From Galbibacter mesophilus (GTDB lineage Bacteria; Bacteroidota; Bacteroidia; Flavobacteriales; Flavobacteriaceae): a stretch of DNA of 64,000 bases. Location: NCBI RefSeq assembly GCF_023721415.1, contig NZ_JAMQVC010000004.1:124001-188000 (forward strand). The letters run 5' to 3'. Made by a program: the position numbers and the translations under genes. Positions 1 to 8,991 of this stretch are shown piece after piece. The stretch's first letter is position 1; the number at the start of each line of letters is the position of its first letter. Under the pieces are notes generated by a model that saw only the letters and a list, made by a program, of their open reading frames with translations, had not been told where the DNA came from and made no database searches.

Positions 1-187
1 GTAAATTATTTTTTTCACCATCTACCCTTATATGGAGTTTAGTTCCATCCACATCTACCAATTTACCGGGAGGAAATGGCTTTGAACTGAATAAACGGAA
101 AAAAGCTCCTGAAATCAGTAATAAAACAAAAAGACCGGCGAAAATTATACCGATCCATTTAAATATTTTCAAAATTATTTTTAACAT
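1..187 (-). CDS. Alpha/beta hydrolase, N-terminal fragment (runs off window edge)
   Basis: The gene starts with ATG at 187 and continues past the left edge, so only about 62 residues are visible. The fragment has one strong hydrophobic segment (about residues 12-30), then a short stretch reading PPGKLVDVDGTKLHI. A membrane anchor followed by a PPG..V.V.G..LHI strand is typical of the start of membrane-anchored alpha/beta-hydrolase fold proteins. The catalytic serine region lies outside the window, so the fold is an inference from the N-terminus alone. It follows the OsmC gene on the same strand by 22 bp and may be its operon partner. Confidence 0.55.
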   Translation of the reverse strand, partial: MLKIILKIFKWIGIIFAGLFVLLLISGAFFRLFSSKPFPPGKLVDVDGTKLHIRVDGEKNNL

Positions 188-209
188 TCCTCTACTAATA
201 TTTCAAAAA

Positions 210-614
210 TCAGCCCCAATTAAAGGTTATGTTCTTTTCAATATCAGGGTGTAAGCTATAGTGAACTGGACAAGTATTTGCTGTGCGCTCCAAAATTTTC
301 TTTGTTTTATCATCTACACTCACGGGTATATCAAAAATAATATCGATTTTGGAGATTCGCCTTGGTTCAGCAGCCATTGTTTTGGTTACAGTAGCAGTGG
401 TTTCCGTAAGGTCTACTTCCAAATCCCTCGCTTTTATCCCCATAACTGTTAGCATACAACTTGCCAAAGCAGTGGCCACAGTATCTGTTGGAGAAAACGC
501 CTCCCCTTTTCCATTGTTATCGGTTGGTGCGTCGGTAATAAAAGAATTGCTACTTTTTAAATGAACACATTTAGTTCTCAGTGCTCCCAAGTATGTTACT
601 ATCGAGGTTGGCAT
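210..614 (-). CDS. OsmC family peroxide-reducing protein
   Basis: A 134-residue protein of the OsmC/Ohr superfamily, small cytoplasmic thiol peroxidases acting on organic hydroperoxides. Both reactive cysteines are visible: Cys53 in SCMLTVMG and Cys115 in TCPVHYSLHPDI. The N-terminal YLGALRT and TDAPTDNNGKGEAFSPTD stretches fit the YhfA-like branch, and the length is normal. The start lies inside the 3' end of the upstream LysM gene, a 44-bp same-strand overlap in another frame. The conserved N-terminus begins almost at once after this ATG, so the overlap looks real and suggests translational coupling. Which OsmC subgroup it belongs to is not certain. Confidence 0.9.
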   Translation of the reverse strand: MPTSIVTYLGALRTKCVHLKSSNSFITDAPTDNNGKGEAFSPTDTVATALASCMLTVMGIKARDLEVDLTETTATVTKTMAAEPRRISKIDIIFDIPVSVDDKTKKILERTANTCPVHYSLHPDIEKNITFNWG

Positions 615-2538
615 CGTTTTTTGCTTCTTTAATTTCTAGGTTATCGTATTTTACAATATAAAGTGCTTGGTTATAATAACCTCCTGTAAGCTCTTTCTTG
701 TAATCGAATTTGTTTTCTATGTACTCGGTTTCACTCACATGAGCGGATACATAATCCATGTTTTTATTATATCCGAGCCTCAAAATCACATCCATAGTTA
801 AGTCAAATCCTCGAATAGCGTACCTATTAGGTGTAGTACCGTATTTTGACTCGTATTTTTTACTGAAACTCGTTTTTACATCAGATAATTTATCGACCGT
901 AGGAAAGTGAAAATTAAGGTTAGACAAATGCATGTTTGAGATGTTGTCGCTATCGTATGCACTGCCCTTCAGCGTTGTTAACATTGTTATTTGATGTTCT
1001 TTTGTTTTTGCTGAATTAACAACCCCCGTAATATTGGTTAACAAAGGGATGCTATTAGTTTCTACGATTACCCAATTGTCTTTTTCAGAAGAAAGAAACG
1101 GATTGATTTCATCCAAACGGATAAACTTATCATCAATAGGATTAATGACTTTTGCTCCTGGAAACAAAGATTGCAATCTCGATTTTATAGGCGCACTCTT
1201 TGCATCAGCTACAATAATGATATTCTTGTTTACGCCGTGTTTCTTTAAATAAACCAGCATTTTCTCCCTAAGCAGCTCGTCTGGAGGTAAGGTTTGAAAA
1301 ACATTTCCATACAATTGCAGTCCTTTATTGGAAAAAGGCGCAAAAATAGGTGTATTTGATGATCGTACATCGCTAGCCATTCTGTTGAAAGTATTGGGCA
1401 TTACCGGCCCAATGATGGCATTCACTCCATTTAATTTCCCGCTAGTGGTTAGCTGACTTACTTTACTTGGGTTCGCACCGCTATCAAAAACTTTAACATC
1501 TAAAGACAGACCTATTTGTTTGGCAGAATCGATAGCCATTAAGGCACCGGTATAAAAATCCAATGAAACACTTAAAAGCTTATCTTTTTCAATTTTTGTT
1601 TTATTGGTACTTAAATCGTTAAAATCCAGTTCGTCCAGTTTAAATGGCAGCACCAATGCCAACGTAGCCTTTTCGTTATAATTTAGACTATCCAACAACG
1701 AAATTTTTTCGATAAGCTGTCCGTTGCTCACCGCCATTTCCCCCATTTTATCCTTAGGAAGTTTCAGCACCATTCCCGCTTTAAGTCCACCGTCTTTTAC
1801 CTCTGGGTTTAATGCTTCGATTTCCTCTTGCGTAACGCCTAACTTAACTTTAAGTCTATAAAACCCTTCTTTAGGAAGTACCGTGTAATAATTGTAATTA
1901 TCTACTTCAACTGGTTTTTTGTTATTCCCGGCCACGAAAGGAACCCATAAGGTATCTCCTTCTTTAAGCACTTCTTGCATATCCGGATTTAGAACTTTCA
2001 AGGAATCTACCGTAATGCCGTGCTCGTAGGCTATACGCCAAGGTCCTTCTTTTGGAGCTACTTTGTGCGCAACCAAGCCATCTTTTACTGGCAATGAACC
2101 TACAGAAACTTTTTTATAAACTGGGATTTGAATAACTTCATTCTTATTCAGTTGTCTGCTATACAAATCTTTATTATACCGCTTTAAATCTTCAATTGAA
2201 ACATCATATTCTTTTGAAATGCTGTATAACGTTTCTTTTCTTTTCACTTTATGTTCTTCAAAGCGCTCCACCTGATTCCGATCCACAACCATATTTTCTT
2301 GGCCGCTTTGCGGATCTGATCTCTGTTCCGAAAGCGGAATAACCACAATAGTATTTGCCTTAACCCCATTTTTCACCTCAGGATTCAACTTAAGTATTGC
2401 GTACGGTGTAACCTTGTACTTTCGTGCAATACTTTCTAAAGTTTCTCCCTGCTTTACGGCATGTGTTTCAAATTTTTGCGCTTGCAACGTAACACAAAAC
2501 AAAAAGGCAAGGATTAAGACTATTTTATTGTGGTTCAT
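571..2538 (-). CDS. LysM-repeat protein with periplasmic-binding-protein-like C-terminus
   Basis: An exported protein of 655 residues. ATG at 2538 is preferred over an upstream in-frame start because it gives a clean signal peptide ending ..LQAQ. About four LysM-type modules follow (roughly residues 22-65, 95-140, 160-205 and 215-260). The first two are good matches (HAVKQGETLESIA, HKVKRKETLYSIS) and the last two are diverged. The C-terminal 350 residues resemble a type-1 periplasmic binding fold, as in LivK-like amino-acid binding proteins (INAIIGPVMP-type segment). LysM modules normally bind peptidoglycan, so this is probably a wall-tethered periplasmic protein. I see no ABC transporter genes beside it, so transport is not implied. 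Confidence 0.8.
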   Translation of the reverse strand: MNHNKIVLILAFLFCVTLQAQKFETHAVKQGETLESIARKYKVTPYAILKLNPEVKNGVKANTIVVIPLSEQRSDPQSGQENMVVDRNQVERFEEHKVKRKETLYSISKEYDVSIEDLKRYNKDLYSRQLNKNEVIQIPVYKKVSVGSLPVKDGLVAHKVAPKEGPWRIAYEHGITVDSLKVLNPDMQEVLKEGDTLWVPFVAGNNKKPVEVDNYNYYTVLPKEGFYRLKVKLGVTQEEIEALNPEVKDGGLKAGMVLKLPKDKMGEMAVSNGQLIEKISLLDSLNYNEKATLALVLPFKLDELDFNDLSTNKTKIEKDKLLSVSLDFYTGALMAIDSAKQIGLSLDVKVFDSGANPSKVSQLTTSGKLNGVNAIIGPVMPNTFNRMASDVRSSNTPIFAPFSNKGLQLYGNVFQTLPPDELLREKMLVYLKKHGVNKNIIIVADAKSAPIKSRLQSLFPGAKVINPIDDKFIRLDEINPFLSSEKDNWVIVETNSIPLLTNITGVVNSAKTKEHQITMLTTLKGSAYDSDNISNMHLSNLNFHFPTVDKLSDVKTSFSKKYESKYGTTPNRYAIRGFDLTMDVILRLGYNKNMDYVSAHVSETEYIENKFDYKKELTGGYYNQALYIVKYDNLEIKEAKNDANLDSNILGSTEN

Positions 2539-2654
2539 ATTTCTATTTGGTTTCAGGTTTTTGTTCAAAGCTAAAGGTAACCGATTATACCAATTCAAAA
2601 ATAATTAAGATGATAAAGTTTACCGGAATGAGTAAGCTTATTTCACTTTACTAT

Positions 2655-4184
2655 TTATTCCCACTCGATAGTTGCTGGTGGTTTTGAACTAATATCGTAC
2701 ACTACTCTATTAACGCCTTTAACTTTGTTTATTATATCATTAGACGTTTTTTGCAAAAATTCATATGGTAAATTCACCCAGTCGGCTGTCATCCCATCTG
2801 TACTTTCCACGGCACGTAAAGCTACACATTTTTCGTAAGTACGCTCATCTCCCATCACTCCTACAGAATTTACGGGCAATAAAATTGCTCCTGCCTGCCA
2901 AACTTTATTATAAAGTCCCCATTCTTTGAGTCCGTTAATAAAAATAGCATCTACTTCCTGTAAAATACGTACTTTCTCGGCGGTAATATCTCCTAAAATA
3001 CGAATTGCCAATCCTGGTCCTGGGAAAGGATGTCTTCCCAACAATTCGGGATGAATTCCCATAGAAGCCCCTACTCTTCTTACTTCGTCTTTAAACAACA
3101 TTTTAAGTGGCTCCACCACTTTCAATTTCATGAAATCTGGTAATCCGCCTACGTTATGGTGACTTTTAATTGTTGCTGAAGGTCCGTTTACCGAAATAGA
3201 TTCAATAACATCTGGATAAATAGTTCCTTGTCCTAACCACTTTACATCATTAATTTCATGAGCTTCATCATCAAATACTTCAATAAAGACACGACCGATG
3301 GCTTTTCGTTTCAATTCAGGGTCGCTTACCCCAGCCAAAGCATCCAAGAAGCGTGCCGAAGAATCGACTCCTTTAACATTAAGTCCCATACCCTCGTATT
3401 GCTTCAATACACTTTCAAACTCATTCTTACGTAAGAGTCCGTTGTTCACGAAGATACAGTAAAGATTATCCCCAATTGCTTTGTTTAGAAGAACAGCAGC
3501 AACCGTAGAATCTACTCCTCCAGAAAGTCCTAACACTACACGGTCGTTTCCAAGCTTTTCTTTTAGCTCGGCAACCGTCATATCTACAAAATTATCTGGA
3601 GTCCATGATTGTTCTACACCCGCTATTTTTACCAAGAAGTTTTCCAAAAGCTGCTTTCCATCCGTAGAATGATATACCTCTGGATGAAACTGAATAGCAT
3701 ACGTTTCTTCACCATCAATTTTGTAAGCTGCATTTTGAACATCGTTAGTACTAGCCAAAACTTTTCCTGATGTAGGTAATTTTTTGATGGTATCACTATG
3801 ACTCATCCAAACCTGACTTCCAACGGAAATATCTTCAAAAAAAGTTTCTCCTTCAGCAATAAAAGAAAGATTAGCACGGCCGTACTCCCTAGTGTTGGAC
3901 GGTGCTACTTCCCCACCGCCGAAATGCGCCAAGTATTGGGCTCCGTAGCAAACGGCTAGCATTGGTACTTTACTACGAATTTGAGACAAATCAGGATGCG
4001 GTGCATCTTCTGCTCTCACTGAGAATGGACTTCCGGATAGAATAACCGCTTTGTAGCTGGAAAGGTCTTCCGGTGGATTGTTGTATGGAAATATTTCGCA
4101 GAAGATATTTAACTCTCTTACACGTCTCGCAATTAATTGCGTGTACTGCGAACCGAAATCTAAAATAAGTACGTTGTTTTGCAT
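2655..4184 (-). CDS. guaA: GMP synthase (glutamine-hydrolysing)
   Basis: Catalyses XMP + ATP + glutamine to GMP, the last step of guanine nucleotide synthesis, in the cytoplasm. The N-terminal class I amidotransferase domain carries the nucleophile Cys79 (AVCYGAQ) and the partner FHPEVYHS. The ATP pyrophosphatase domain has the P-loop SGGVDS, and the C-terminal dimerisation domain ends in PPATIEWE. The 509-residue length is standard. ATG at 4184 is chosen over a TTG six bases upstream because [13 protein letters not shown] is the usual family start. A TAnnTTTG-like box (TATTTTTG, complement of 4188-4195) lies too close to the start to be a clear promoter. Confidence 0.98.
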   Translation of the reverse strand: MQNNVLILDFGSQYTQLIARRVRELNIFCEIFPYNNPPEDLSSYKAVILSGSPFSVRAEDAPHPDLSQIRSKVPMLAVCYGAQYLAHFGGGEVAPSNTREYGRANLSFIAEGETFFEDISVGSQVWMSHSDTIKKLPTSGKVLASTNDVQNAAYKIDGEETYAIQFHPEVYHSTDGKQLLENFLVKIAGVEQSWTPDNFVDMTVAELKEKLGNDRVVLGLSGGVDSTVAAVLLNKAIGDNLYCIFVNNGLLRKNEFESVLKQYEGMGLNVKGVDSSARFLDALAGVSDPELKRKAIGRVFIEVFDDEAHEINDVKWLGQGTIYPDVIESISVNGPSATIKSHHNVGGLPDFMKLKVVEPLKMLFKDEVRRVGASMGIHPELLGRHPFPGPGLAIRILGDITAEKVRILQEVDAIFINGLKEWGLYNKVWQAGAILLPVNSVGVMGDERTYEKCVALRAVESTDGMTADWVNLPYEFLQKTSNDIINKVKGVNRVVYDISSKPPATIEWE

Positions 4185-4278
4185 GCGCAAAAATACTATT
4201 TAATAAGAAAATGAAAAGGGTTGATGGAAGTTTTTTGTGAAGGAAATGTCACAGTTTATTCAAAACCAAAATTGGGAA

Positions 4279-4310
4279 AACCTACGAGGTTGTAAAAAAC
4301 CTCGCAGGTT
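4279..4310 (-). terminator. Hairpin downstream of the PLP decarboxylase
   Basis: Arms of 13 bp at 4279-4291 and 4298-4310 differ at one position and enclose a 6-nt loop. The hairpin sits 28 bp beyond the stop of the minus-strand decarboxylase gene and before guaA. The minus-strand side lacks a strong T-run, so termination efficiency is uncertain. Confidence 0.5.
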
Positions 4311-4337
4311 GGTATATTTCTCAATGAAAAATTAAGA

Positions 4338-5708
4338 TTATTTCATTGAGTCCAAGATTGCAATAATATCTGCTTCCGTAGTATCTGGATTGATAAAACA
4401 CATTCGGGAAACGGTTTCATAAGTATCTCCCGAGCGCCATTTGGTAGGTGTAACAAGCGCAAATCCGTCCCGATGGTTTTTATACGTCCAATTGCGGTAG
4501 TCATCTGGCGACCATCCTTTTCTTCGGAAAACCACACAAGAAAGACTAGGCGCACGCACCAGTTCTACATGCTCTGTTTCTGAAATAAGCCTTCCTGCCA
4601 AATTCGCTAAATTAATACCTTCTTCAACGGCCCATTTGTATTTATCGGTACCGTGCATCGCCAAAGAAAACCATAAAGGTAAACCACGAACGCGCCTTGT
4701 TAATTGTATTTGATAATCTGACGGATTGAAACCTTGCGCTCCTTCATCTTTAAAAATATCGAGATAAGAGCCTTCTTGTGCATGCGCTTCTTTTGCCAAT
4801 TCCGGATTTTTATAAATAATCGCACCGCAATCGTACGGAGAAAACAACCATTTGTGCGGATCGATAGTTATACTATCTGCTCGCTCAATTCCATTAAAAA
4901 GATGTCTAACTGAGTCGGCTGCCAGCGCTCCACCGCCATAAGCTGCATCTACGTGAAACCAAAGGTTTTCTTTCTCACAAGCATCAGCAATTCCACTTAA
5001 ATCGTCTATAATTCCAGCATTGGTAGTACCGCCTGTTGCTACTACGGCAAATAATCTTTTCCTTTCATGTGGGGTAAGTGAAATTATCTTTGCTTCCAAA
5101 TCGGCTTTCGTCATGCAATCTTCGGTTTCGATAAGCAATACGTCGGCATCGATCACTTTAGCCATAGACTTCACAGAAGAATGCGCCCCAATAGACGTAA
5201 TAATTAAACCTTTTTCACCTACGTTATTTTCATCTTTACGCCAATTCTCACGTGCAGTTACCATAGCAGAAAGGTTAGCAGCTGTTCCTCCACTGGTAAA
5301 AACTCCGAAAGCACCTTTTGGGAGTCCGGTTAGTGAAACCAACCATTTCATGGCTTCATTTTCGCAAAAAATACCGCCAGCACCTTCCATCCAATACGCC
5401 CCGTGAATACTGGAGGCCGAAGTAACCAAATCGAACATAATGGAAGCTCTTGTTGGTGAAGCAGGTACAAAAGCCAAATGTCTTGGGTGATCGATAGGAA
5501 CAGTGGCTTTTATCAATACATCTTTGAAAAGTTGAAACGCTTTTTCGCCTCCAATACCTTTTGGTGTAACCGTTTCGCCAACCAAAGCTTTTAGTTCCTC
5601 TTCCTTTTTAGGTTTCCCCAGTTCCGGGGATATCATGGTGATTCTGTTTAAAGCGTATTTCATGACATCCAATGTCATTTCTACGGAATCCATGTCTATA
5701 TTGTGCAT
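4338..5708 (-). CDS. Group II pyridoxal-phosphate-dependent decarboxylase
   Basis: A 456-residue fold-type I PLP enzyme of the aromatic-amino-acid/glutamate decarboxylase family. The PLP lysine is Lys286 in DPHKWLF, and the cofactor aspartate lies in HVDAAYGG (252-259). TSGGTAANL (about 138-146) and ATGGTTNAG (about 224-232) are further family signatures. ATG at 5708 is preferred over a TTG 21 bases upstream, because that TTG overlaps a promoter box. The substrate cannot be read from sequence; aromatic amino acids, aspartate or glutamate are all possible. It is transcribed divergently from the PNPOx-like gene with about 80 bp between the starts. Confidence 0.9.
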   Translation of the reverse strand: MHNIDMDSVEMTLDVMKYALNRITMISPELGKPKKEEELKALVGETVTPKGIGGEKAFQLFKDVLIKATVPIDHPRHLAFVPASPTRASIMFDLVTSASSIHGAYWMEGAGGIFCENEAMKWLVSLTGLPKGAFGVFTSGGTAANLSAMVTARENWRKDENNVGEKGLIITSIGAHSSVKSMAKVIDADVLLIETEDCMTKADLEAKIISLTPHERKRLFAVVATGGTTNAGIIDDLSGIADACEKENLWFHVDAAYGGGALAADSVRHLFNGIERADSITIDPHKWLFSPYDCGAIIYKNPELAKEAHAQEGSYLDIFKDEGAQGFNPSDYQIQLTRRVRGLPLWFSLAMHGTDKYKWAVEEGINLANLAGRLISETEHVELVRAPSLSCVVFRRKGWSPDDYRNWTYKNHRDGFALVTPTKWRSGDTYETVSRMCFINPDTTEADIIAILDSMK

Positions 5709-5726
5709 AAGATTTTTAGTTTTTTG

Positions 5727-5734
5727 CAAAGGTA
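5727..5734 (-). promoter_or_regulatory. -7 box for the PLP decarboxylase
   Basis: The minus strand reads TACCTTTG here, an exact match to the Bacteroidota -7 consensus TAnnTTTG, 18 bp upstream of the decarboxylase ATG. No convincing -33 TTG was found at normal spacing. Confidence 0.5.
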
Positions 5735-5737
5735 ATC

Positions 5738-5772
5738 TTTTGTTCTGTTTTCCCTAGAAATTGCTATCTTTA
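5738..5772 (+). promoter_or_regulatory. Candidate promoter for the PNPOx-like gene
   Basis: A TTG at 5740-5742, a 22-bp spacer and TATCTTTA at 5765-5772 approximate the Bacteroidota TTG/TAnnTTTG promoter. The last base differs from consensus. It overlaps the divergent decarboxylase promoter region. Confidence 0.4.
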
Positions 5773-5787
5773 TACAAAGATGCAACC

Positions 5788-6333
5788 GTGACCAAAGAAC
5801 TTTTTAATACTGCCAAAGAAGCCTTATTGGCCGCAAAAAAAGATGTAAAACACCCTTTTCGGTATTTTACAATGGCAACTATTGGTATCAATAATAGTCC
5901 GAGATTGAGAACGGTGGTTCTTAGGGATGTGAAAGAAGACCTTACTATTTCACTCTTCACCGACAGACGTTCTAAAAAGGTGACGCACTTGAAAGAAAAC
6001 AACAATGTGTGTCTGCTATTTTTCAATCATAACGATATGCTTCAGCTTAAAGTTGACGGAAAAGCCTTTCTGGAAGAAGACGATAAAGTCTTGAAAAAAG
6101 CTTGGAAGAAGATGAAAGAAAGCGGGAAAAAGGACTATCGTTCTGCCCAAGATCCCGGAAGTAAAGTTAAAGATCCTGAAATGATAGAGTATTTAGACAC
6201 TTCCCACCATTTTGCCATTATTCACATCATTCCATCAAAAATAGAATATTTGGAGCTGAAAAAAGAACAGCACGTTCGTGCCCTGTTTTCAAAAGAGGAC
6301 GGCGTTTGGGAAGGAAGTTTTATTGTTCCTTAA
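5788..6333 (+). CDS. Pyridoxamine 5'-phosphate oxidase-like flavoprotein
   Basis: A split-barrel FMN-binding protein of about 181 residues related to pyridoxamine 5'-phosphate oxidase. The pattern RLRTVVLRDV, then LFTDRRSKKVTHL and VCLLFFN, matches the FMN-binding strand order of the family. GTG at 5788 is preferred because the longer reading from TTG at 5761 would place the -7 box inside the gene. The C-terminal PNPOx dimerisation motif (R.P.W..W) is not evident. This is therefore more likely a general FMN-linked oxidoreductase than the PdxH enzyme. The divergent neighbour is a PLP enzyme, a suggestive but unproven link. Confidence 0.75.
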   Translation: MTKELFNTAKEALLAAKKDVKHPFRYFTMATIGINNSPRLRTVVLRDVKEDLTISLFTDRRSKKVTHLKENNNVCLLFFNHNDMLQLKVDGKAFLEEDDKVLKKAWKKMKESGKKDYRSAQDPGSKVKDPEMIEYLDTSHHFAIIHIIPSKIEYLELKKEQHVRALFSKEDGVWEGSFIVP

Positions 6334-6385
6334 CTGCTGCCTTTTTGATTAAATAATCCCCTCCATTTAAATTAACGTAAAAGCA

Positions 6386-6417
6386 TTGCCTTATTGCTTT
6401 TGAACTTCCTATCTTTA
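6386..6417 (+). promoter_or_regulatory. Candidate promoter of phhB
   Basis: TTG at 6386-6388, a 21-bp spacer and TATCTTTA at 6410-6417 lie 21 bp upstream of the phhB ATG. The -7 element matches TAnnTTTG in all but its last base. Confidence 0.45.
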
Positions 6418-6438
6418 CAATAATAAACAAAACAGTAT

Positions 6439-6723
6439 ATGAAAACATTCAACGAGACGGAAATAAAAGAGCGTATTGAAAAATTGGAATACTGGGATTA
6501 TGAAGAAGGTTTTCTAGTTACTTCTCTTGATTTTAAAGATTTTGCTGATGCCTTTGCCATGATGACGCGTATTGCATTTGAAGCAGAAGCCTTAAACCAT
6601 CACCCCGAATGGAGCAATGTTTATAATAATCTCACCATTCGACTAAATACTCACGATGCTGATGGTATTACCGAAAAAGATTTTAATTTGGCAACACGCA
6701 TTGAAGAAATTATAAAGGGCTAA
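6439..6723 (+). CDS. phhB: 4a-hydroxytetrahydrobiopterin dehydratase
   Basis: A 94-residue cytoplasmic enzyme (PCD/DCoH family) that dehydrates 4a-hydroxytetrahydrobiopterin, recycling the pterin cofactor of aromatic amino acid hydroxylases. The signature NHHPEWSNVYN with catalytic His54 and His55, and the downstream THDADGIT with His72, are intact, and the length is exactly typical. No phenylalanine hydroxylase is present in the window, so the partner hydroxylase must be elsewhere if there is one. The stop codon overlaps the promoter box proposed for the next gene. Confidence 0.95.
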   Translation: MKTFNETEIKERIEKLEYWDYEEGFLVTSLDFKDFADAFAMMTRIAFEAEALNHHPEWSNVYNNLTIRLNTHDADGITEKDFNLATRIEEIIKG

Positions 6724-6728
6724 ATTTG
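6701..6728 (+). promoter_or_regulatory. Promoter for the exonuclease - channel - miaA operon
   Basis: TTG at 6701-6703, a 17-bp spacer and TAAATTTG at 6721-6728 give an exact TAnnTTTG box. The box begins on the phhB stop codon and lies 31 bp before the exonuclease ATG. Confidence 0.55.
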
Positions 6729-6759
6729 CGCCTTCCATTTTAAATATTGTGCTAAATTA

Positions 6760-8121
6760 ATGTACGCAATACTCGATATAGAAACTACCGGCGGGAAATA
6801 CAATGAAGAAGGGATTACGGAAATTGCTATCTATAGATTTGATGGGCACAAAGTTGTAGATCGTTTTATTAGCTTGGTAAATCCGGAAAAAGAAATTCAA
6901 CCTTTTGTAGTAAAACTTACCGGTATTAATAACAGTATGTTGCAGACCGCTCCTAAGTTTCACGAAGTAGCTAAGCGGATTGTGGAAATTACAGAGGATG
7001 CGACTTTAGTGGCCCATAACGCCCAATTTGATTACAGGATTTTACAAACTGAATTTCGAAGATTAGGATACGATTATCAACGAAAATCGCTTTGCACAGT
7101 AGAACTGGCTAAAGAGCTAATGCCCGAACAGCCTTCTTACAGTTTAGGCAAACTTGTACGCTCTTTAGGCATCCCTGTTAGCGATAGACATCGAGCCAGC
7201 GGCGATGCGCAAGCAACGGTAAAGCTTTTTAAAATGCTTTTGGCTAAAGACACCACCAAAAAAATTGTGCAAAATAATGTGCGTGCAGAAAATCTGGGTC
7301 AGCTTAATCCCAAGTTAATTGATATTGTAGAACAACTGCCCACCACCGTTGGGGTTTTCTATATACACAATAGCGATGGGGAAATTGTTTACCTAGCTAA
7401 AAGTCAGAATATTAAAAAAAGGGTGAATAAAATTTTTGCCTCTTCATCAAAAAATAGTAAAAAGCTTCAAAAGGAAGTTAAAGCTGTAACTTATGAAGAA
7501 ACTGGAAATGAACTTATAGCACAATTGAAAGAGTTTTCCGAAGTAAAAAAAAACAAGCCTCGATATAACGCGAAAACCAAACGTCTTTTCTCCCATGTTC
7601 TTTATACGAAAGAAAATAAAGACGGTTATTTGGCGCTGAAAATTGGAAAAGCAGACAATAGAAAAAGTTATATCACCTCCTTTTCAAGTTACGAACAAGC
7701 TTATAATTCGTTGCAAGCAATTACGGAGGAATTTACACTCTGCACTAAAGTTAACGGACTTTCAGAAGCGAAAAAAAACTGTTATAATTATAGCATTGAA
7801 AAGTGCAATGGCGCCTGCATTGAAAAAGAAGATGTGAAAACCTATAACAAAAGGGTGAAAAAGGCGATGTACAAGTATGGATTTGGCGATGAAAGCAGTT
7901 TTATAATTTCTGACCGCGGTAGAAATGTAAACGAAAGGAGCGGTATTTTTATAAAAAAGGGTGAAATAAAAGGTCTTGGTTTTTACGAACTCAATCATCA
8001 AATTCAAAATGAATCGATTTTACAAACCTTTTTAACGCCAATAGAAAACTCCCGAGACAACAAACATTTAATTCAGCTTTACCTCAGAAAGAAAAAAACT
8101 GTAAAAATTATACCTGTGTAA
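6760..8121 (+). CDS. DnaQ-type exonuclease fused to a UvrC-like GIY-YIG domain
   Basis: A 453-residue two-domain nuclease. Residues 1-160 form a DEDDh 3'-5' exonuclease with Asp6, Glu8, Asp91, His144 and Asp149 all present (LDIETTG, HNAQFDYRIL, HRASGDA). Residues about 193-280 resemble the UvrC/Cho GIY-YIG nuclease, ending in the expected KNKPRYNAKTKR segment. The GIY-YIG core is degenerate: GVF (198-200) replaces GIY and YLA (211-213) replaces YIG, while the following Arg and the late Glu are kept. Such fusions are known in bacteria and are thought to act in DNA repair. Here the second domain may have altered or lost activity. First gene of an operon ending in miaA. Confidence 0.88.
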   Translation: MYAILDIETTGGKYNEEGITEIAIYRFDGHKVVDRFISLVNPEKEIQPFVVKLTGINNSMLQTAPKFHEVAKRIVEITEDATLVAHNAQFDYRILQTEFRRLGYDYQRKSLCTVELAKELMPEQPSYSLGKLVRSLGIPVSDRHRASGDAQATVKLFKMLLAKDTTKKIVQNNVRAENLGQLNPKLIDIVEQLPTTVGVFYIHNSDGEIVYLAKSQNIKKRVNKIFASSSKNSKKLQKEVKAVTYEETGNELIAQLKEFSEVKKNKPRYNAKTKRLFSHVLYTKENKDGYLALKIGKADNRKSYITSFSSYEQAYNSLQAITEEFTLCTKVNGLSEAKKNCYNYSIEKCNGACIEKEDVKTYNKRVKKAMYKYGFGDESSFIISDRGRNVNERSGIFIKKGEIKGLGFYELNHQIQNESILQTFLTPIENSRDNKHLIQLYLRKKKTVKIIPV

Positions 8122-8124
8122 GTA

Positions 8125-8991
8125 TTGAACGAGAAACAACAGAAATCAGCAGCTTGGAAACATAAACTTCATGAGATAATTTATGAGGCAGATACCCCTA
8201 TGGGTAAATGGTTCGACATTCTTTTGTTCATCATTATTATTCTAAGTATCATCTTAGTGATGCTGGAGAGTATAAAATCTTTTGATGCTAAATACCACAC
8301 CTATCTTTTAACTGCCGAATGGATTATCACCATCTTTTTCTCCATTGAATACATTGCACGAATCATTTCCATAAAAAAGCCTCATAAGTACATTTTCAGC
8401 TTTTATGGAATTGTAGATTTCCTTTCTACTATCCCACTTTATTTATCCTTTTTTCTTGCTGGTTCGCAAGTTTTATTGGCGGTAAGGGCACTACGTTTGT
8501 TACGTGTTTTCAGGATTTTAAAACTGGTTCGCTTTATGGGGGAAGCATCGCAACTTAAGGAGGCCATAAAATCCAGTCGCGCAAAAATTGCTGTATTTAT
8601 TTACACTGTTCTAATTTTATCGGTTATAATGGGTACGGTAATGTATTTGATTGAAGGTGCCGAAGCTGGCTTTACGAGCATCCCAAGAAGTATTTATTGG
8701 ACAATTGTAACGCTTACCACGGTTGGTTACGGAGACATTGCCCCTGTTACCGATGTTGGTCAGATTATCGCTGCGATTATTATGATTCTGGGTTATGGCA
8801 TCATTGCCGTTCCTACTGGCATTGTAACCGTAGAATTTGCAAAACAAGGCGCCAAAAACACAGGAGAAAAAACAAACAGTATTCAGGAAATTCATACCAA
8901 TACGCAAGTTTGTAGACATTGCAATGCCGATAGACATAAAGATGATGCAATATTTTGCTATAATTGTGGAAACCTTTTAAATGAACAATAA
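8125..8991 (+). CDS. Voltage-gated potassium channel with C-terminal zinc ribbon
   Basis: A 288-residue inner-membrane ion channel with six predicted transmembrane segments. The S4 voltage sensor has regularly spaced arginines (about residues 121-136, RALRLLRVFRILK). The selectivity filter TVGYGD is at 199-204. A soluble tail ends in a four-cysteine zinc ribbon (CRHC..., CYNC, residues about 263-281), which is unusual for a Kv-type channel. TTG at 8125 is used, three bases after the exonuclease stop; the next in-frame Met falls after the first predicted helix. The 3' end overlaps miaA by 11 bp, consistent with coupled translation. Confidence 0.85.
   Translation: MNEKQQKSAAWKHKLHEIIYEADTPMGKWFDILLFIIIILSIILVMLESIKSFDAKYHTYLLTAEWIITIFFSIEYIARIISIKKPHKYIFSFYGIVDFLSTIPLYLSFFLAGSQVLLAVRALRLLRVFRILKLVRFMGEASQLKEAIKSSRAKIAVFIYTVLILSVIMGTVMYLIEGAEAGFTSIPRSIYWTIVTLTTVGYGDIAPVTDVGQIIAAIIMILGYGIIAVPTGIVTVEFAKQGAKNTGEKTNSIQEIHTNTQVCRHCNADRHKDDAIFCYNCGNLLNEQ

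Noticed and set aside
571-2538. Amino-acid ABC transporter
   Set aside because: The binding-protein-like domain is fused to LysM modules and no permease or ATPase genes are present.
4188-4195. guaA promoter box (TATTTTTG on the minus strand)
   Set aside because: It ends 3 bp before the ATG, which would require a leaderless message; kept only as a remark.
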